Of a stretch of 16,236 bases of DNA, positions 1 to 6,816 are shown one piece after another. Each line of letters begins with the position of its first letter. The stretch's first letter is position 1. This stretch comes from Deltaproteobacteria bacterium. GTDB lineage: Bacteria > JAEEML01. The notes below the pieces were generated by a model, which worked only from the letters and a program-made list of their open reading frames with translations, did no database searches and was not told where the DNA came from. The stretch covers positions 1 through 16,236 of the forward strand of contig JAEEML010000107.1 of NCBI GenBank assembly GCA_016283195.1. Direction: 5' to 3'. The position numbers and the translations under genes were made by a program.

Positions 1-338
1 GCTTTACCACTAAATGGGCCGTTTGGGCAAAAACCATTATGCGGCTTATCCACAAAAATGGCTTCTCCAGCCTTTAATTCTCTGGTTAAAAGGCCGTTTT
101 CCGTATAAAGAACCAGCGTTATGGCTCCGCTTAAAAGGGTGAAAAACTCCGGGCAGGTATGCTTTTCCAACTCGCTGATTTCAGCCAAAGAAACAGCCTT
201 GGGGCTATAAACGCCAATGCGATAGTGCTCGGCATCACCGCATAAAACCTGCCATTCTTTTTCATTGGCCCAGCTAAAGGGCTCATTGCGCGTGGCCTCC
301 GGAAACGACGGCGCGGTAACAGTCACTTTACGGCTCAT
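1..338 (-). CDS. Cupin-like small protein, 3' end outside window (partial)
   Basis: Reading leftward from ATG at 338-336, 112 codons are open and run off the window edge. The protein begins MSRKVTVTAPSFPEATRNE and has a compact beta-rich middle with a cupin-like pattern. Residues around HTCPEFFTLLSG resemble cupin motif 1, and GEAIFVDKPHNG resembles motif 2. The usual HxH pair is reduced to HTC, so metal binding is uncertain. The start ATG overlaps the TGA stop of hydE (ATGA), which implies translational coupling and shared transcription. No signal peptide is seen, so it is probably cytoplasmic. The cupin call comes from the pattern of short strands and turns, not from a database match. The ligand or enzymatic role is unknown. 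Because hydE is directly upstream, a link to hydrogenase maturation or redox metabolism is possible but is only inference. Confidence 0.6.
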   Translation of the reverse strand, partial: MSRKVTVTAPSFPEATRNEPFSWANEKEWQVLCGDAEHYRIGVYSPKAVSLAEISELEKHTCPEFFTLLSGAITLVLYTENGLLTRELKAGEAIFVDKPHNGFCPNGPFSGK

Positions 339-1471
339 GGGCGTTCCTCCCCTAAACGGCTCGCAGCCTGTTTTTTATCACAATTTAAAAATTTCTGCTC
401 ATCAGGCGGAATTAAGCTTTCTATTTTCCGCCGATCGCCACGAGAGCACACCACTTTGTAGCCAATGCTCTTAATGCGTCCACTCAGGCAGAGGCGGCAC
501 TGGGCGCTCTCTTCTCCGGTGCAAATTTTGCCATCATAAAGTTCGTATTTTTTGCGCACGGAAACCGGCGAGAGGTTAGGCATCAGCACATTGGCCCCGC
601 TTAAAATGCCCTTTTCGCGGCCATCTTCCGCCAGGGTGCCAAGAGCTGTGGTCGCCGGCAACAAAATATCCGGTATAATCAGGCGAATAATTGATAGCAA
701 ATAGCAAGTAAGCTCCACGCTGCCGGCTCTTTCCCCGGCAAATGGCGTGGCCGCGTGGGGAATGAACGGGCCAATTCCGCACATATCAGGCTGAAATTCT
801 TCAATAAATTGCAAATCAGCAACTATATTTTCCACTGTTTGAAAAGGCGAGCCAACCATAAAGCCCACTCCCACGGCATAGCCAAGCTCACGCAAATAAT
901 TTAGGCAATTAAGGCGCGTTTTTAGGCTCATCTCGGCCGGATGCAACTTGGCATAGTGAGCGGGTGTAGCCGTTTCATGGCGCAAGAGGTAGCGGTCGGC
1001 CCCCGCCGTGCGCAGAGCCTTATAGCTCTCATAGCTGCGCTCGCCCAAAGAGAGCGTAACAGCCACTTCAGGGTAGCTCTCTTTTATAGCGGCTATAAGC
1101 GGCACCAGCACCTTATCGCTAAAAAAAGGGTCTTCGCCGCTTTGCAAAACAAAAGTGCGGTAACCGAGTCTATAACCCTCATCGCAGCAGGAAAAAATCT
1201 CTTCCGGGCTCAAGCGATAACGCGCAGCCAGGCGGTTACTACGCCTAATTCCGCAATAATAACAATCATTTTTACAATAATTACTAAATTCTATAAGCCC
1301 GCGCAAAAATACTTCACGCCCATAAACAGCGCCTGCTACCGCCCGCGCCTTTTCGGCCAAAAGCTCGGCCGCCTCAGCCTCCCGGCTACTAAGCAGTTCT
1401 ATATATTCGGCACAACTTAAATGGTGCTCACTCGCCAGTTTTTCTATAAGCGCCCGCACATTGTCATTCAT
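335..1471 (-). CDS. hydE: [FeFe]-hydrogenase H-cluster maturase HydE, radical SAM
   Basis: Radical SAM enzyme of 378 residues acting with HydF and HydG to build the diiron subsite of the [FeFe]-hydrogenase H-cluster. The CX3CX2C motif that binds the SAM-cleaving 4Fe-4S cluster is CKNDCYYCG (Cys66, 70, 73). LQSGED near 109-114 is typical of the HydE/BioB group. A second cysteine set, C-x7-C-x2-C (ICTGEESAQCRLC near the C-terminus), has the spacing of the auxiliary cluster known in Thermotoga HydE. NLSP and the YELYDGK stretch also fit HydE rather than BioB or PylB. Length is about normal for the family. The start ATG lies 14 bp after the hflK stop, and the stop overlaps the next gene (ATGA). 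hydF, hydG and the hydrogenase are not in the window. The gene points to an anaerobic, hydrogen-metabolising host. Confidence 0.9.
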   Translation of the reverse strand: MNDNVRALIEKLASEHHLSCAEYIELLSSREAEAAELLAEKARAVAGAVYGREVFLRGLIEFSNYCKNDCYYCGIRRSNRLAARYRLSPEEIFSCCDEGYRLGYRTFVLQSGEDPFFSDKVLVPLIAAIKESYPEVAVTLSLGERSYESYKALRTAGADRYLLRHETATPAHYAKLHPAEMSLKTRLNCLNYLRELGYAVGVGFMVGSPFQTVENIVADLQFIEEFQPDMCGIGPFIPHAATPFAGERAGSVELTCYLLSIIRLIIPDILLPATTALGTLAEDGREKGILSGANVLMPNLSPVSVRKKYELYDGKICTGEESAQCRLCLSGRIKSIGYKVVCSRGDRRKIESLIPPDEQKFLNCDKKQAASRLGEERP

Positions 1472-1485
1472 TGGGCACCAAGAGG

Positions 1486-2418
1486 TTAATCACCCTCAAC
1501 ATAGCGAATTTCTTTCAATTTTGGATAAATATTTTTTAAAACTTCCAAATATAGTTTGCGCTTTCCCACTACTTTGTCTTTGGCATATTCCGCCTGCCTA
1601 TCGCTAAAACGCCGCGCTGCCCCTTCGGCCGTCAAAATAGTCTGTTTTTTGGCTGAGGTGGCCTCACTCACTAAATTTATCGCCTCGCTGCGAGCAGCGG
1701 AAAGAGTATTATTCTTAAAAGTTTCAGCTTCGTTTTTATTGCGCTTTTGCTCCACATCGGCCTGAATCACCTCATCAAAACTGCGCTGTACTTCATCCGG
1801 CGGCGTCACCTCGCGAATCTCCACAAAAGAGATGGCCACCCCGGCCTCAAGCGCATCCAACTCGGCTTGCAAAGCCAGGCGCACACTATCTTCGATGCGC
1901 TTTTTGCCGGAGGTTAAAATATCATCAACCGGCATAGCGGCCAGCGTATGAATCACCACTTTAGCCGCCATGTTACTAATCAGCTTTTTCACATCATTAT
2001 TATGCAGGAGGTAATTATGGGCACTGGCTATAGTATATTTCACCAAAAGATATATGTTTAAAATATTGTTATCGCCCGATATAGCATAGGGCATAAGGCG
2101 AGAAGTGAGCACAAAAGTTTCCACCCGGCTGCCGCGCTCATAATTATCGGGAATAAAATCATTCACTATGAGAGTATCCATCTGCTTGGCCGGGAGTTTT
2201 GTAATATTATCAATTGGATACGGCAAAGCATAGTGCAGGCCTGGCAACACTGCGTCATCAACCACTTTGCCAAATCTAGTTAAAATGCCAATCTCACTCT
2301 GCTCAATTTTATAAATGCCGGAGACAAAATAAAGCACAATCAGCCCGCCAAGCACCCAAAGGCCGTAAGAATAAATGAGCTTTTTCAAGGCTTTTTGCAA
2401 AATAGCTCTGATTTCCAT
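1486..2418 (-). CDS. hflK: HflK, SPFH/prohibitin-family modulator of FtsH
   Basis: Membrane protein of about 310 residues that with HflC forms the complex surrounding and modulating the FtsH protease. One N-terminal membrane segment (LWVLGGLIVLYFVSGIY, about residues 20-36) is followed by the SPFH core. TRFGKVV, GLHYALPYPID, GDNNILNIYLLVKYTI and VTPPDEVQRSFDEV are HflK-type signatures, and a charged helical stretch follows. It is shorter than E. coli HflK (419 aa) because it lacks the long Gly-rich N-terminal region. A GTG at 2421 precedes ATG at 2418; I chose the ATG because it overlaps the hflC stop as TGATG, though the GTG is also usable. It lies downstream of hflC, the reverse of the E. 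coli gene order. Confidence 0.87.
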   Translation of the reverse strand: MEIRAILQKALKKLIYSYGLWVLGGLIVLYFVSGIYKIEQSEIGILTRFGKVVDDAVLPGLHYALPYPIDNITKLPAKQMDTLIVNDFIPDNYERGSRVETFVLTSRLMPYAISGDNNILNIYLLVKYTIASAHNYLLHNNDVKKLISNMAAKVVIHTLAAMPVDDILTSGKKRIEDSVRLALQAELDALEAGVAISFVEIREVTPPDEVQRSFDEVIQADVEQKRNKNEAETFKNNTLSAARSEAINLVSEATSAKKQTILTAEGAARRFSDRQAEYAKDKVVGKRKLYLEVLKNIYPKLKEIRYVEGD

Positions 2419-3329
2419 CACTTACTGCCTTTGGAGCTGCCTTTGGAAGCCTCTTTGCCCATATCGAGGTATTTAAAGAGCTCTGATTTGGTGGATAATA
2501 CCAAAACAGTATTATTGCCCAAAACCTTTTTATAAAGCTCAATAGAATTTAAAAAGTCAAAAAATTCCGGATCTTTGCCATAGGCCTCACGATAGATGCG
2601 CATGGCCTCCTTTTCGCCTTCGCCACGAATAATGAGAGCCTCTTTTTGCGCTTTAGCTGTTATTTCTGCTGCTTGTTTGGCGGCATCGGCGCGAATTTTA
2701 TCGGCCACTTCCCGCCCTTCAGCGCGGATTTTCTCGGCTTCCTTATTGCGCTCAGAACGCATACGGTCATAAACAGCGCTAACAACAATGGCCGGATAAG
2801 CCAGGCGCGAAATGCCCACTTTTTCTACTTTAATGCCATATTTTTGCTCGGCATTGGCCGTCACCCGCTGTTGAATATCAAGCTCTATCTGGGCCAGTTT
2901 TACCTTATCTTGCTCGGTATTAATAATATTATCGATGGAATATTCACTAATTACCCCGCCCAGTTGGGAATTTAAAATATCACCGATTTTGCGCGCTCCC
3001 TCATCTAAATCTATGCCGATAGTTTGGAAAAAAATCAGCGGATCAATAATTTTCCAGGCTGCATAACAACCTATAATCAAAGGATTTTTATCACCCAAGA
3101 GCAACTGAATAGCCTCAGTTTCATATACCTGCATCCGCTTATCAAAACGGTTGACCTTTTGCCAAAAAGCCGGGCGCTTTACATAGAGGCCGGCATCAGT
3201 AACTGTGCGCACCGGCTCACCAAATTGCGTTATAATCACCCACTCGCGCTCATCAACGGTATAAAGCGAATAATAGGCTAAAAGCCCTAAGAGAACAAGC
3301 AGACTAAGTGGGATAAGTATCTTTTTCAT
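2418..3329 (-). CDS. hflC: HflC, SPFH/prohibitin-family modulator of FtsH
   Basis: Membrane-anchored SPFH protein of 303 residues, partner of HflK in control of FtsH. It has an N-terminal membrane segment (ILIPLSLLVLLGLLAYYSLY), then VDEREWVIITQFGEPVR typical of the SPFH domain start. The coiled-coil region contains YDRMRSERNKEAEKIRAEG, and the C-terminal part contains EAYGKDPEFFDFLNSIELYKK, the most recognisable HflC block. It ends in a Lys/Ser/Gly tail (KEASKGSSKGSK). The start is ATG at 3329 with AGGTG 5-9 bases upstream. It is the first protein gene after tRNA-Pro, about 38 bp from the tRNA 3' end, so read-through from the tRNA promoter is possible. Its TGA overlaps the hflK ATG. Confidence 0.9.
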   Translation of the reverse strand: MKKILIPLSLLVLLGLLAYYSLYTVDEREWVIITQFGEPVRTVTDAGLYVKRPAFWQKVNRFDKRMQVYETEAIQLLLGDKNPLIIGCYAAWKIIDPLIFFQTIGIDLDEGARKIGDILNSQLGGVISEYSIDNIINTEQDKVKLAQIELDIQQRVTANAEQKYGIKVEKVGISRLAYPAIVVSAVYDRMRSERNKEAEKIRAEGREVADKIRADAAKQAAEITAKAQKEALIIRGEGEKEAMRIYREAYGKDPEFFDFLNSIELYKKVLGNNTVLVLSTKSELFKYLDMGKEASKGSSKGSK

Positions 3330-3367
3330 CTGGCACCTAATGATAATTTGGCGAAGTGAAAAGAGGA

Positions 3368-3445
3368 TGGTCGGGGCGAGAGGATTCGAACCTCCGGCAT
3401 CCAGCTCCCAAAGCTGGCGCTCTAGCCAGGCTGAGCTACGCCCCG
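3368..3445 (-). tRNA. tRNA-Pro, anticodon UGG, CCA encoded
   Basis: On the minus strand a complete cloverleaf folds. The acceptor stem is CGGGGCG paired with CGCCCCG. The D arm is GCTC/GAGC, and the anticodon arm is CCAGC-TTTGGGA-GCTGG with anticodon TGG. The variable loop is ATGCC. The T arm is GGAGG-TTCGAAT-CCTCT, with one G-U pair. Discriminator A73 is followed by a genomically encoded CCA. The C1-G72 pair and A73 match the bacterial tRNA-Pro identity. The molecule is 78 nt including CCA and is expected to read CCA, and by wobble other CCN, codons. Confidence 0.97.
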
Positions 3446-3458
3446 ACTACGACGGCTT

Positions 3459-3487
3459 CTTCTAGTACATTTTCAAATAGTTGGCAA
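3459..3487 (-). promoter_or_regulatory. Candidate sigma-70 promoter of tRNA-Pro
   Basis: On the minus strand TTGCCA (5/6 to the -35 consensus) lies 17 bases from TAGAAG (4/6 to the -10 consensus). The -10 ends 13 bases before the first base of mature tRNA-Pro. Spacing and placement fit a housekeeping promoter giving a short 5' leader. It may also drive hflC-hflK-hydE downstream. The call rests on base matches only. Confidence 0.42.
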
Positions 3488-3514
3488 GAGAAAAATGCGG
3501 AAAAAGATCAAAGA

Positions 3515-4042
3515 TTAATTGCGCTCAACATAATCGGCATACCAAACTTTGCCTTTTTTGGCTTTCAGGCGCACCACGACTTTGTCACCATCACGCAGAT
3601 AGAAGGCACCGGCGTTGATCATGGTAGTTGGATCTTTCATGTTGGGCACGCCGCCTTTGATATCCATCACCGGAATCACTACGATTTCGTCATTGGCTTT
3701 GAAATTTTGGTCGGCAGCCACAGCGCAAGGAGCTTTCTCACCCTTTTTGGCCGGTTGGCAAGCCGGCTTTTGGATTTTCACCTTTAGAGCCACGCGCGGG
3801 AAGTCACTCTTGTTGACCATCACCACCTTGGCTTGGATGTTTTTCACATCTTTACGGCGATTGAGATCCTTGTTGTCAGCATCTTTACGGGCGCGGATAG
3901 AGCCGCCGGCCTCCGGGCCGTCAGAAGCCAGGCTGTCACCGAGTTCGGCCAGTTCTGCCAAGGGGTCGTCATCATCGGCATGAGCGGTAACAGGCATCAT
4001 CAGCAGCATCAAAGCACTCATCATCATTAGCATCTTTTTCAT
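3515..4042 (-). CDS. Small exported protein, Met-rich signal peptide, unknown function
   Basis: I do not recognise the family. The 175-residue protein starts with a Sec signal peptide holding eight Met in the first 16 residues, ending in VTAHA before DDDD (probable signal peptidase I cut after Ala22). The mature part begins acidic, then is basic (KDADNKDLNRRKDVK), and ends in short beta strands (DKVVVRLKAKKGKVWYADYV). Two Cys (near KPACQPAKK and KAPCAV) could form a disulfide. A GTG at 4045 is in frame, but ATG at 4042 is preferred because AAGGAG lies 7 bases upstream of it. It is the last gene of a three-gene minus-strand set with the 188-aa exported protein and the M30-like protease. It probably acts in the periplasm or outside the cell. 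Confidence 0.75.
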   Translation of the reverse strand: MKKMLMMMSALMLLMMPVTAHADDDDPLAELAELGDSLASDGPEAGGSIRARKDADNKDLNRRKDVKNIQAKVVMVNKSDFPRVALKVKIQKPACQPAKKGEKAPCAVAADQNFKANDEIVVIPVMDIKGGVPNMKDPTTMINAGAFYLRDGDKVVVRLKAKKGKVWYADYVERN

Positions 4043-4072
4043 CACTTCACTCCTTTATCGTGATGTTAAGGT

Positions 4073-4639
4073 TCACCGGATTACCGGGTCGCCTTGGTTT
4101 AACTTTTGTTCTGCCGTTTTAGCCTGATATATAAGGCCAAAACGTTGCAATTTTGTTTTGCCATCGGGCAGCTTTTTGGTCACAAACCAAACAAGGCCGT
4201 CATTCACCTTAAAGAGGCGGCTATGCGCCGCTTTGCCGGTAATAGCTATAGGCTCGCCGGTAGCTTGTGGCGCCAAGGTGCTGATTACAGCTTCACTTAA
4301 AGGAACTATAGCACACTCAGTCTCGCTTTGGCAACGCACATAGCCAACTTGCGGCTTAAGATTGGCGCCGACATTAACCAGCTCATAAGAGGAAACAACA
4401 AAAGAATTTCCTGCGCGCTCGCCATTCACCCGCACAGTAAGAGCAGTAAGCATCGGCAGGTGCTTGGCTGCCAGTTCGCCGCTAAGTACCGTGCGCTCTT
4501 CACCGACAATGAGAGCCACCTGAGCATTGGCCGCCGATGGGCCAAGAACTGCCAGGGTACCGGTAAGCTGCTCGGCAGCCGCAGCTTTTCCACCAAAAAG
4601 CAGCCCAATTAAAGAAAAAACTAATAACAATTTTCTCAT
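4073..4639 (-). CDS. Exported protein of unknown function, 188 aa
   Basis: Family not recognised. Residues 1-22 are a Sec signal peptide (MRKLLLVFSLIGLLFGG, then KAAAA) with likely cleavage just before EQLTG. The mature protein is beta-rich with short hydrophobic strands: LTALTVRVNGE, SFVVSSYELVNVG, EPIAITGKAAHSRLFKV and GLVWFVTKKLPDG. Two Cys lie close together (RCQSETECAIV). AGGAG is 6 bases before the ATG. It lies 13 bp after the protease gene stop and 30 bp before the next exported protein, so the three are almost certainly one operon. The strand-turn pattern hints at an OB-fold-like or small beta-barrel domain, but that is a guess. Confidence 0.72.
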   Translation of the reverse strand: MRKLLLVFSLIGLLFGGKAAAAEQLTGTLAVLGPSAANAQVALIVGEERTVLSGELAAKHLPMLTALTVRVNGERAGNSFVVSSYELVNVGANLKPQVGYVRCQSETECAIVPLSEAVISTLAPQATGEPIAITGKAAHSRLFKVNDGLVWFVTKKLPDGKTKLQRFGLIYQAKTAEQKLNQGDPVIR

Positions 4640-4652
4640 TTAAAACTCCTGC

Positions 4653-6593
4653 TTATAAGAAGTCGGCTTTAAACACAGCGAGATGGCCATCAAAAGCCGC
4701 ATCGGCAGTACCGGCAATGGTCATCAGCTCATCACCGGAGAGGACAATATAATTAATTGCACCTTCACCTTCTATCATCGCTTCAATGCCATCGGAGATG
4801 AGTGTGTCAACATCATATTCATCAATAAGCGCCGGTCCTTCAAAAGTGTGGTTTACACCATCGGAATCGGTAAAAGTCTCCCCGCGCAATTTAATACCGC
4901 GCACAAAGCCGGTAATCGGATCATCCACCGGAGTAGCAAAACCTCTGCCTTCTTCAATACCGTCAAAGAGGAGCTCTTCCACATAATCAGCCATGATGTC
5001 GGCTATTTTTTTGCCGCTGGCCTGAGCCACATTGGAAAGGCCGGCATAATCGCTGTTATAAAGTTTTTGCAAGAAGGCAATACCACCTTCATCTTTAATA
5101 TCGGCGGCTTTGCTCTCATCGTCAGAAGCGGAATAAGTGGCCCCGCCCAAAGATTCAAAGATATAGCGCAAGAAGAGATAAGCAGCGGCCCGGCCGGCCA
5201 CATGCTGCTCCGCTGTGGAACCTGTACTGGGGTATGAAGCGCTAAAAGAAACATCATTAAACATATCAAGATATTTGGCAATAACAGAATAGTTACCGCT
5301 ACCGTAACCGGTGAGGTCTTCGGCCAGGTGAGCAATACCTTCATCGAGCCAGAGGAGCTCTTTAGCCGCTGTTTTATTTTTGGCATATACGCGGCGGCCA
5401 TAGCTTATAAGGTGCTGATACTCATGGGCCATGGTGCCGAGAATTTTTTCCACACTGGCTTCGCTTTCACAATCGCCAACGGCGCCGATGGAGCGCACCC
5501 AGAGGATATCCGCCTCATTGCCGGAAGCGCCTTCATATTCTTTGCCGGCTGAGCCAACCATTGAGCTATCCATATAATCTCTGTCATCAAAGAAACCAAG
5601 CACATTAAGTTTAGAATTACAGAGTTTGCTGGAGAGAACCACAGTCATATAACCATTGCCATCACGGTCGAGCGGGCCTTCGTGTTTGTCGCCGGGGCCA
5701 AAGAACTTCAAATCGCGCGGCATAATAATTTTGGCAAAAACATCGCCGATTTGGTTTTTAATTATTTCGTAACTGTCGTTATCTTCTTCTTCGTAATCAT
5801 CGGCATCCATAAAAATAGCCACGCCGTTTTCGTGGTACATAAGCACTGCATCCAAATCAGTTTTGGCATCCTGCATCCAGAGATTAAATTTAGGATAATC
5901 ATCATCACCAACGCAGGCACCCTTCACACAAACGCCGTCACATTTTTTCGGGTCACAGGTGCCGCCGTCTTTTTTCATGTGCCATTTTTGTTTACCGGCT
6001 CTTAAAGCTTTAACTGTGCGGCCAATACGGTTACTACGCGCAGTGTCGAAAGCCAAACGGGCTTGCCACTCCGGAGAGAGGTTGGAAGAAGCCAGTTTCT
6101 TTTGCAAGGCAGCCATGCCGCCTTCTTCTTCACTGTCGCTGTCGGTGTCGGCATCGGCATCGCTAATCGCGTCGGATGTAGCATCTTCCTCGGCTTCTTC
6201 TTCAAAAATGGACAAAGTGTAAGAAATACTGCCCAATTTGGCCTCATCGCCCGTCGGCACGCTATAAACAGCTACTATTAAATCTTGGTTTTCATCAAAA
6301 CCGAGATCGATTTTACCGAAAACGCGCTCTTCCTCGGCTTCGGCGGCCTGGCACAATTTGCCATCGGCACCGGGCACATCGCGGCAAACTTCGCCAACTT
6401 TGCAATCCCAGTCATGGCTACATTTAGTAGGCGTTGGCGGCAATGGGTCATCATCGCTCTTACCGTCAATGGGCTTAGCATCGGTTTTGCCGTCGTCGGG
6501 GTCAGTAGTAGAGCTACCACCGCCGCCGGTACAGGCTGTAAGCGGTGCTGCAACCAAAGCCATTGCCATTATCCACATATTTAGCTTTTTCAT
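4653..6593 (-). CDS. Secreted M30-like zinc metalloprotease lipoprotein
   Basis: Predicted lipoprotein of 646 residues, with lipobox LTAC and lipidated Cys21, then a Gly/Ser/Asp-rich tether. HEYQH (390-394) is a HExxH zinc site, and WLDEGIAHLAED (415-426) supplies Glu418 as the probable third ligand. This arrangement resembles peptidase family M30 (hyicolysin-like). Two Cys-rich patches, CSHDWDCKVGEVC (58-70) and CDPKKCDGVCVKGAC (213-227), resemble small disulfide modules common in deltaproteobacterial surface proteins. Residues 131-158 are almost wholly Asp/Glu/Ser/Ala. AAGGAG lies 7 bases before the ATG. First gene of a minus-strand operon with two small exported proteins, and divergent from the lipoprotein operon at 6817. 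It probably cleaves protein at or outside the outer membrane; the substrate is unknown. The family assignment is from motifs only. Confidence 0.8.
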   Translation of the reverse strand: MKKLNMWIMAMALVAAPLTACTGGGGSSTTDPDDGKTDAKPIDGKSDDDPLPPTPTKCSHDWDCKVGEVCRDVPGADGKLCQAAEAEEERVFGKIDLGFDENQDLIVAVYSVPTGDEAKLGSISYTLSIFEEEAEEDATSDAISDADADTDSDSEEEGGMAALQKKLASSNLSPEWQARLAFDTARSNRIGRTVKALRAGKQKWHMKKDGGTCDPKKCDGVCVKGACVGDDDYPKFNLWMQDAKTDLDAVLMYHENGVAIFMDADDYEEEDNDSYEIIKNQIGDVFAKIIMPRDLKFFGPGDKHEGPLDRDGNGYMTVVLSSKLCNSKLNVLGFFDDRDYMDSSMVGSAGKEYEGASGNEADILWVRSIGAVGDCESEASVEKILGTMAHEYQHLISYGRRVYAKNKTAAKELLWLDEGIAHLAEDLTGYGSGNYSVIAKYLDMFNDVSFSASYPSTGSTAEQHVAGRAAAYLFLRYIFESLGGATYSASDDESKAADIKDEGGIAFLQKLYNSDYAGLSNVAQASGKKIADIMADYVEELLFDGIEEGRGFATPVDDPITGFVRGIKLRGETFTDSDGVNHTFEGPALIDEYDVDTLISDGIEAMIEGEGAINYIVLSGDELMTIAGTADAAFDGHLAVFKADFL

Positions 6594-6619
6594 AATTACA
6601 CTCCTTGGTAGTAATTAAA

Positions 6620-6628
6620 ATTCTACCA
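6620..6628 (-). promoter_or_regulatory. Candidate extended -10 promoter of the M30-like protease operon
   Basis: On the minus strand TGGTAGAAT fits the extended -10 form TGn followed by TAGAAT (5/6 to TATAAT). No good -35 lies 16-18 bases upstream, as is common for extended -10 promoters. Transcription would begin near 6613, leaving a short leader that includes AAGGAG before the ATG at 6593. Confidence 0.38.
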
Positions 6629-6682
6629 CACCACAGACCATGAAGTATTTCACGATCTCCATTTAATTTCAACCTGAAAGAT

Positions 6683-6698
6683 TGTGACATAAGTCATA
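6683..6698. promoter_or_regulatory. CRP/FNR-superfamily-like operator
   Basis: TGTGA-N6-TCATA differs at one base from the CRP consensus TGTGA-N6-TCACA. It also contains a perfect TGAC-ATAA-GTCA palindrome. It sits roughly 77 bp upstream of the inferred start of the leftward operon, a plausible activator position, and could serve either operon. No CRP/FNR regulator gene is in the window. Confidence 0.35.
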
Positions 6699-6723
6699 GA
6701 GCGATTTAAAGCTTAAGATTAAT

Positions 6724-6760
6724 TTAGCCTTGCAGAGTAAAGTTAGCCCTTGCAAATAAG
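6724..6760 (+). repeat. Tandem near-direct repeat, 17-18 bp units
   Basis: TTAGCCTTGCAGAGTAA (6724-6740) is followed at once by a close copy, TTAGCCCTTGCAAATAAG (6743-6760). The copies start 19 bases apart, nearly two helical turns, which suits paired binding of a regulator upstream of the lipoprotein operon. They differ by one inserted C and two substitutions. Confidence 0.5.
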
Positions 6761-6785
6761 TAGGCTATCTAGTACCATTCGCCGC

Positions 6786-6799
6786 GAGAGATTTCTCTC
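6786..6799 (+). other. Small hairpin next to the ribosome-binding site
   Basis: GAGAG (6786-6790) can pair with CTCTC (6795-6799) around a 4-base loop, four bases before GGAGG. With so short a stem, any effect on translation of the downstream lipoprotein is speculative. Confidence 0.3.
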
Positions 6800-6816
6800 T
6801 CACGGAGGTATTCCAC

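Larger units (their letters stand above)
6594..6816. promoter_or_regulatory. Divergent intergenic control region
   Basis: This 223-bp gap separates the protease operon (leftward) from the lipoprotein operon (rightward). It contains an extended -10 for the leftward operon, a CRP/FNR-like palindrome, two near-identical tandem blocks, and a small hairpin just before the ribosome site of the rightward operon (GGAGG at 6804-6808). No convincing -35/-10 pair was found for the rightward operon. The best of several poor pairs is TTGTGA with TTTAAA at 17-bp spacing (6682-6710). No open reading frame here looks real. Confidence 0.7.

Noticed and set aside
941-1420. Plus-strand 159-residue open frame
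   Set aside because: Lies wholly antisense to hydE, which has intact radical SAM motifs; no ribosome site or domain.
3356-3787. Plus-strand 143-residue open frame starting MKRGWSGREDSNLRHPAPK
   Set aside because: Its N-terminus is the antisense translation of tRNA-Pro, a well-known artefact, and the rest is antisense to an exported protein gene.
4683-5237. Plus-strand 184-residue open frame
   Set aside because: Antisense to the M30-like protease coding region; no recognisable domain or start signal.
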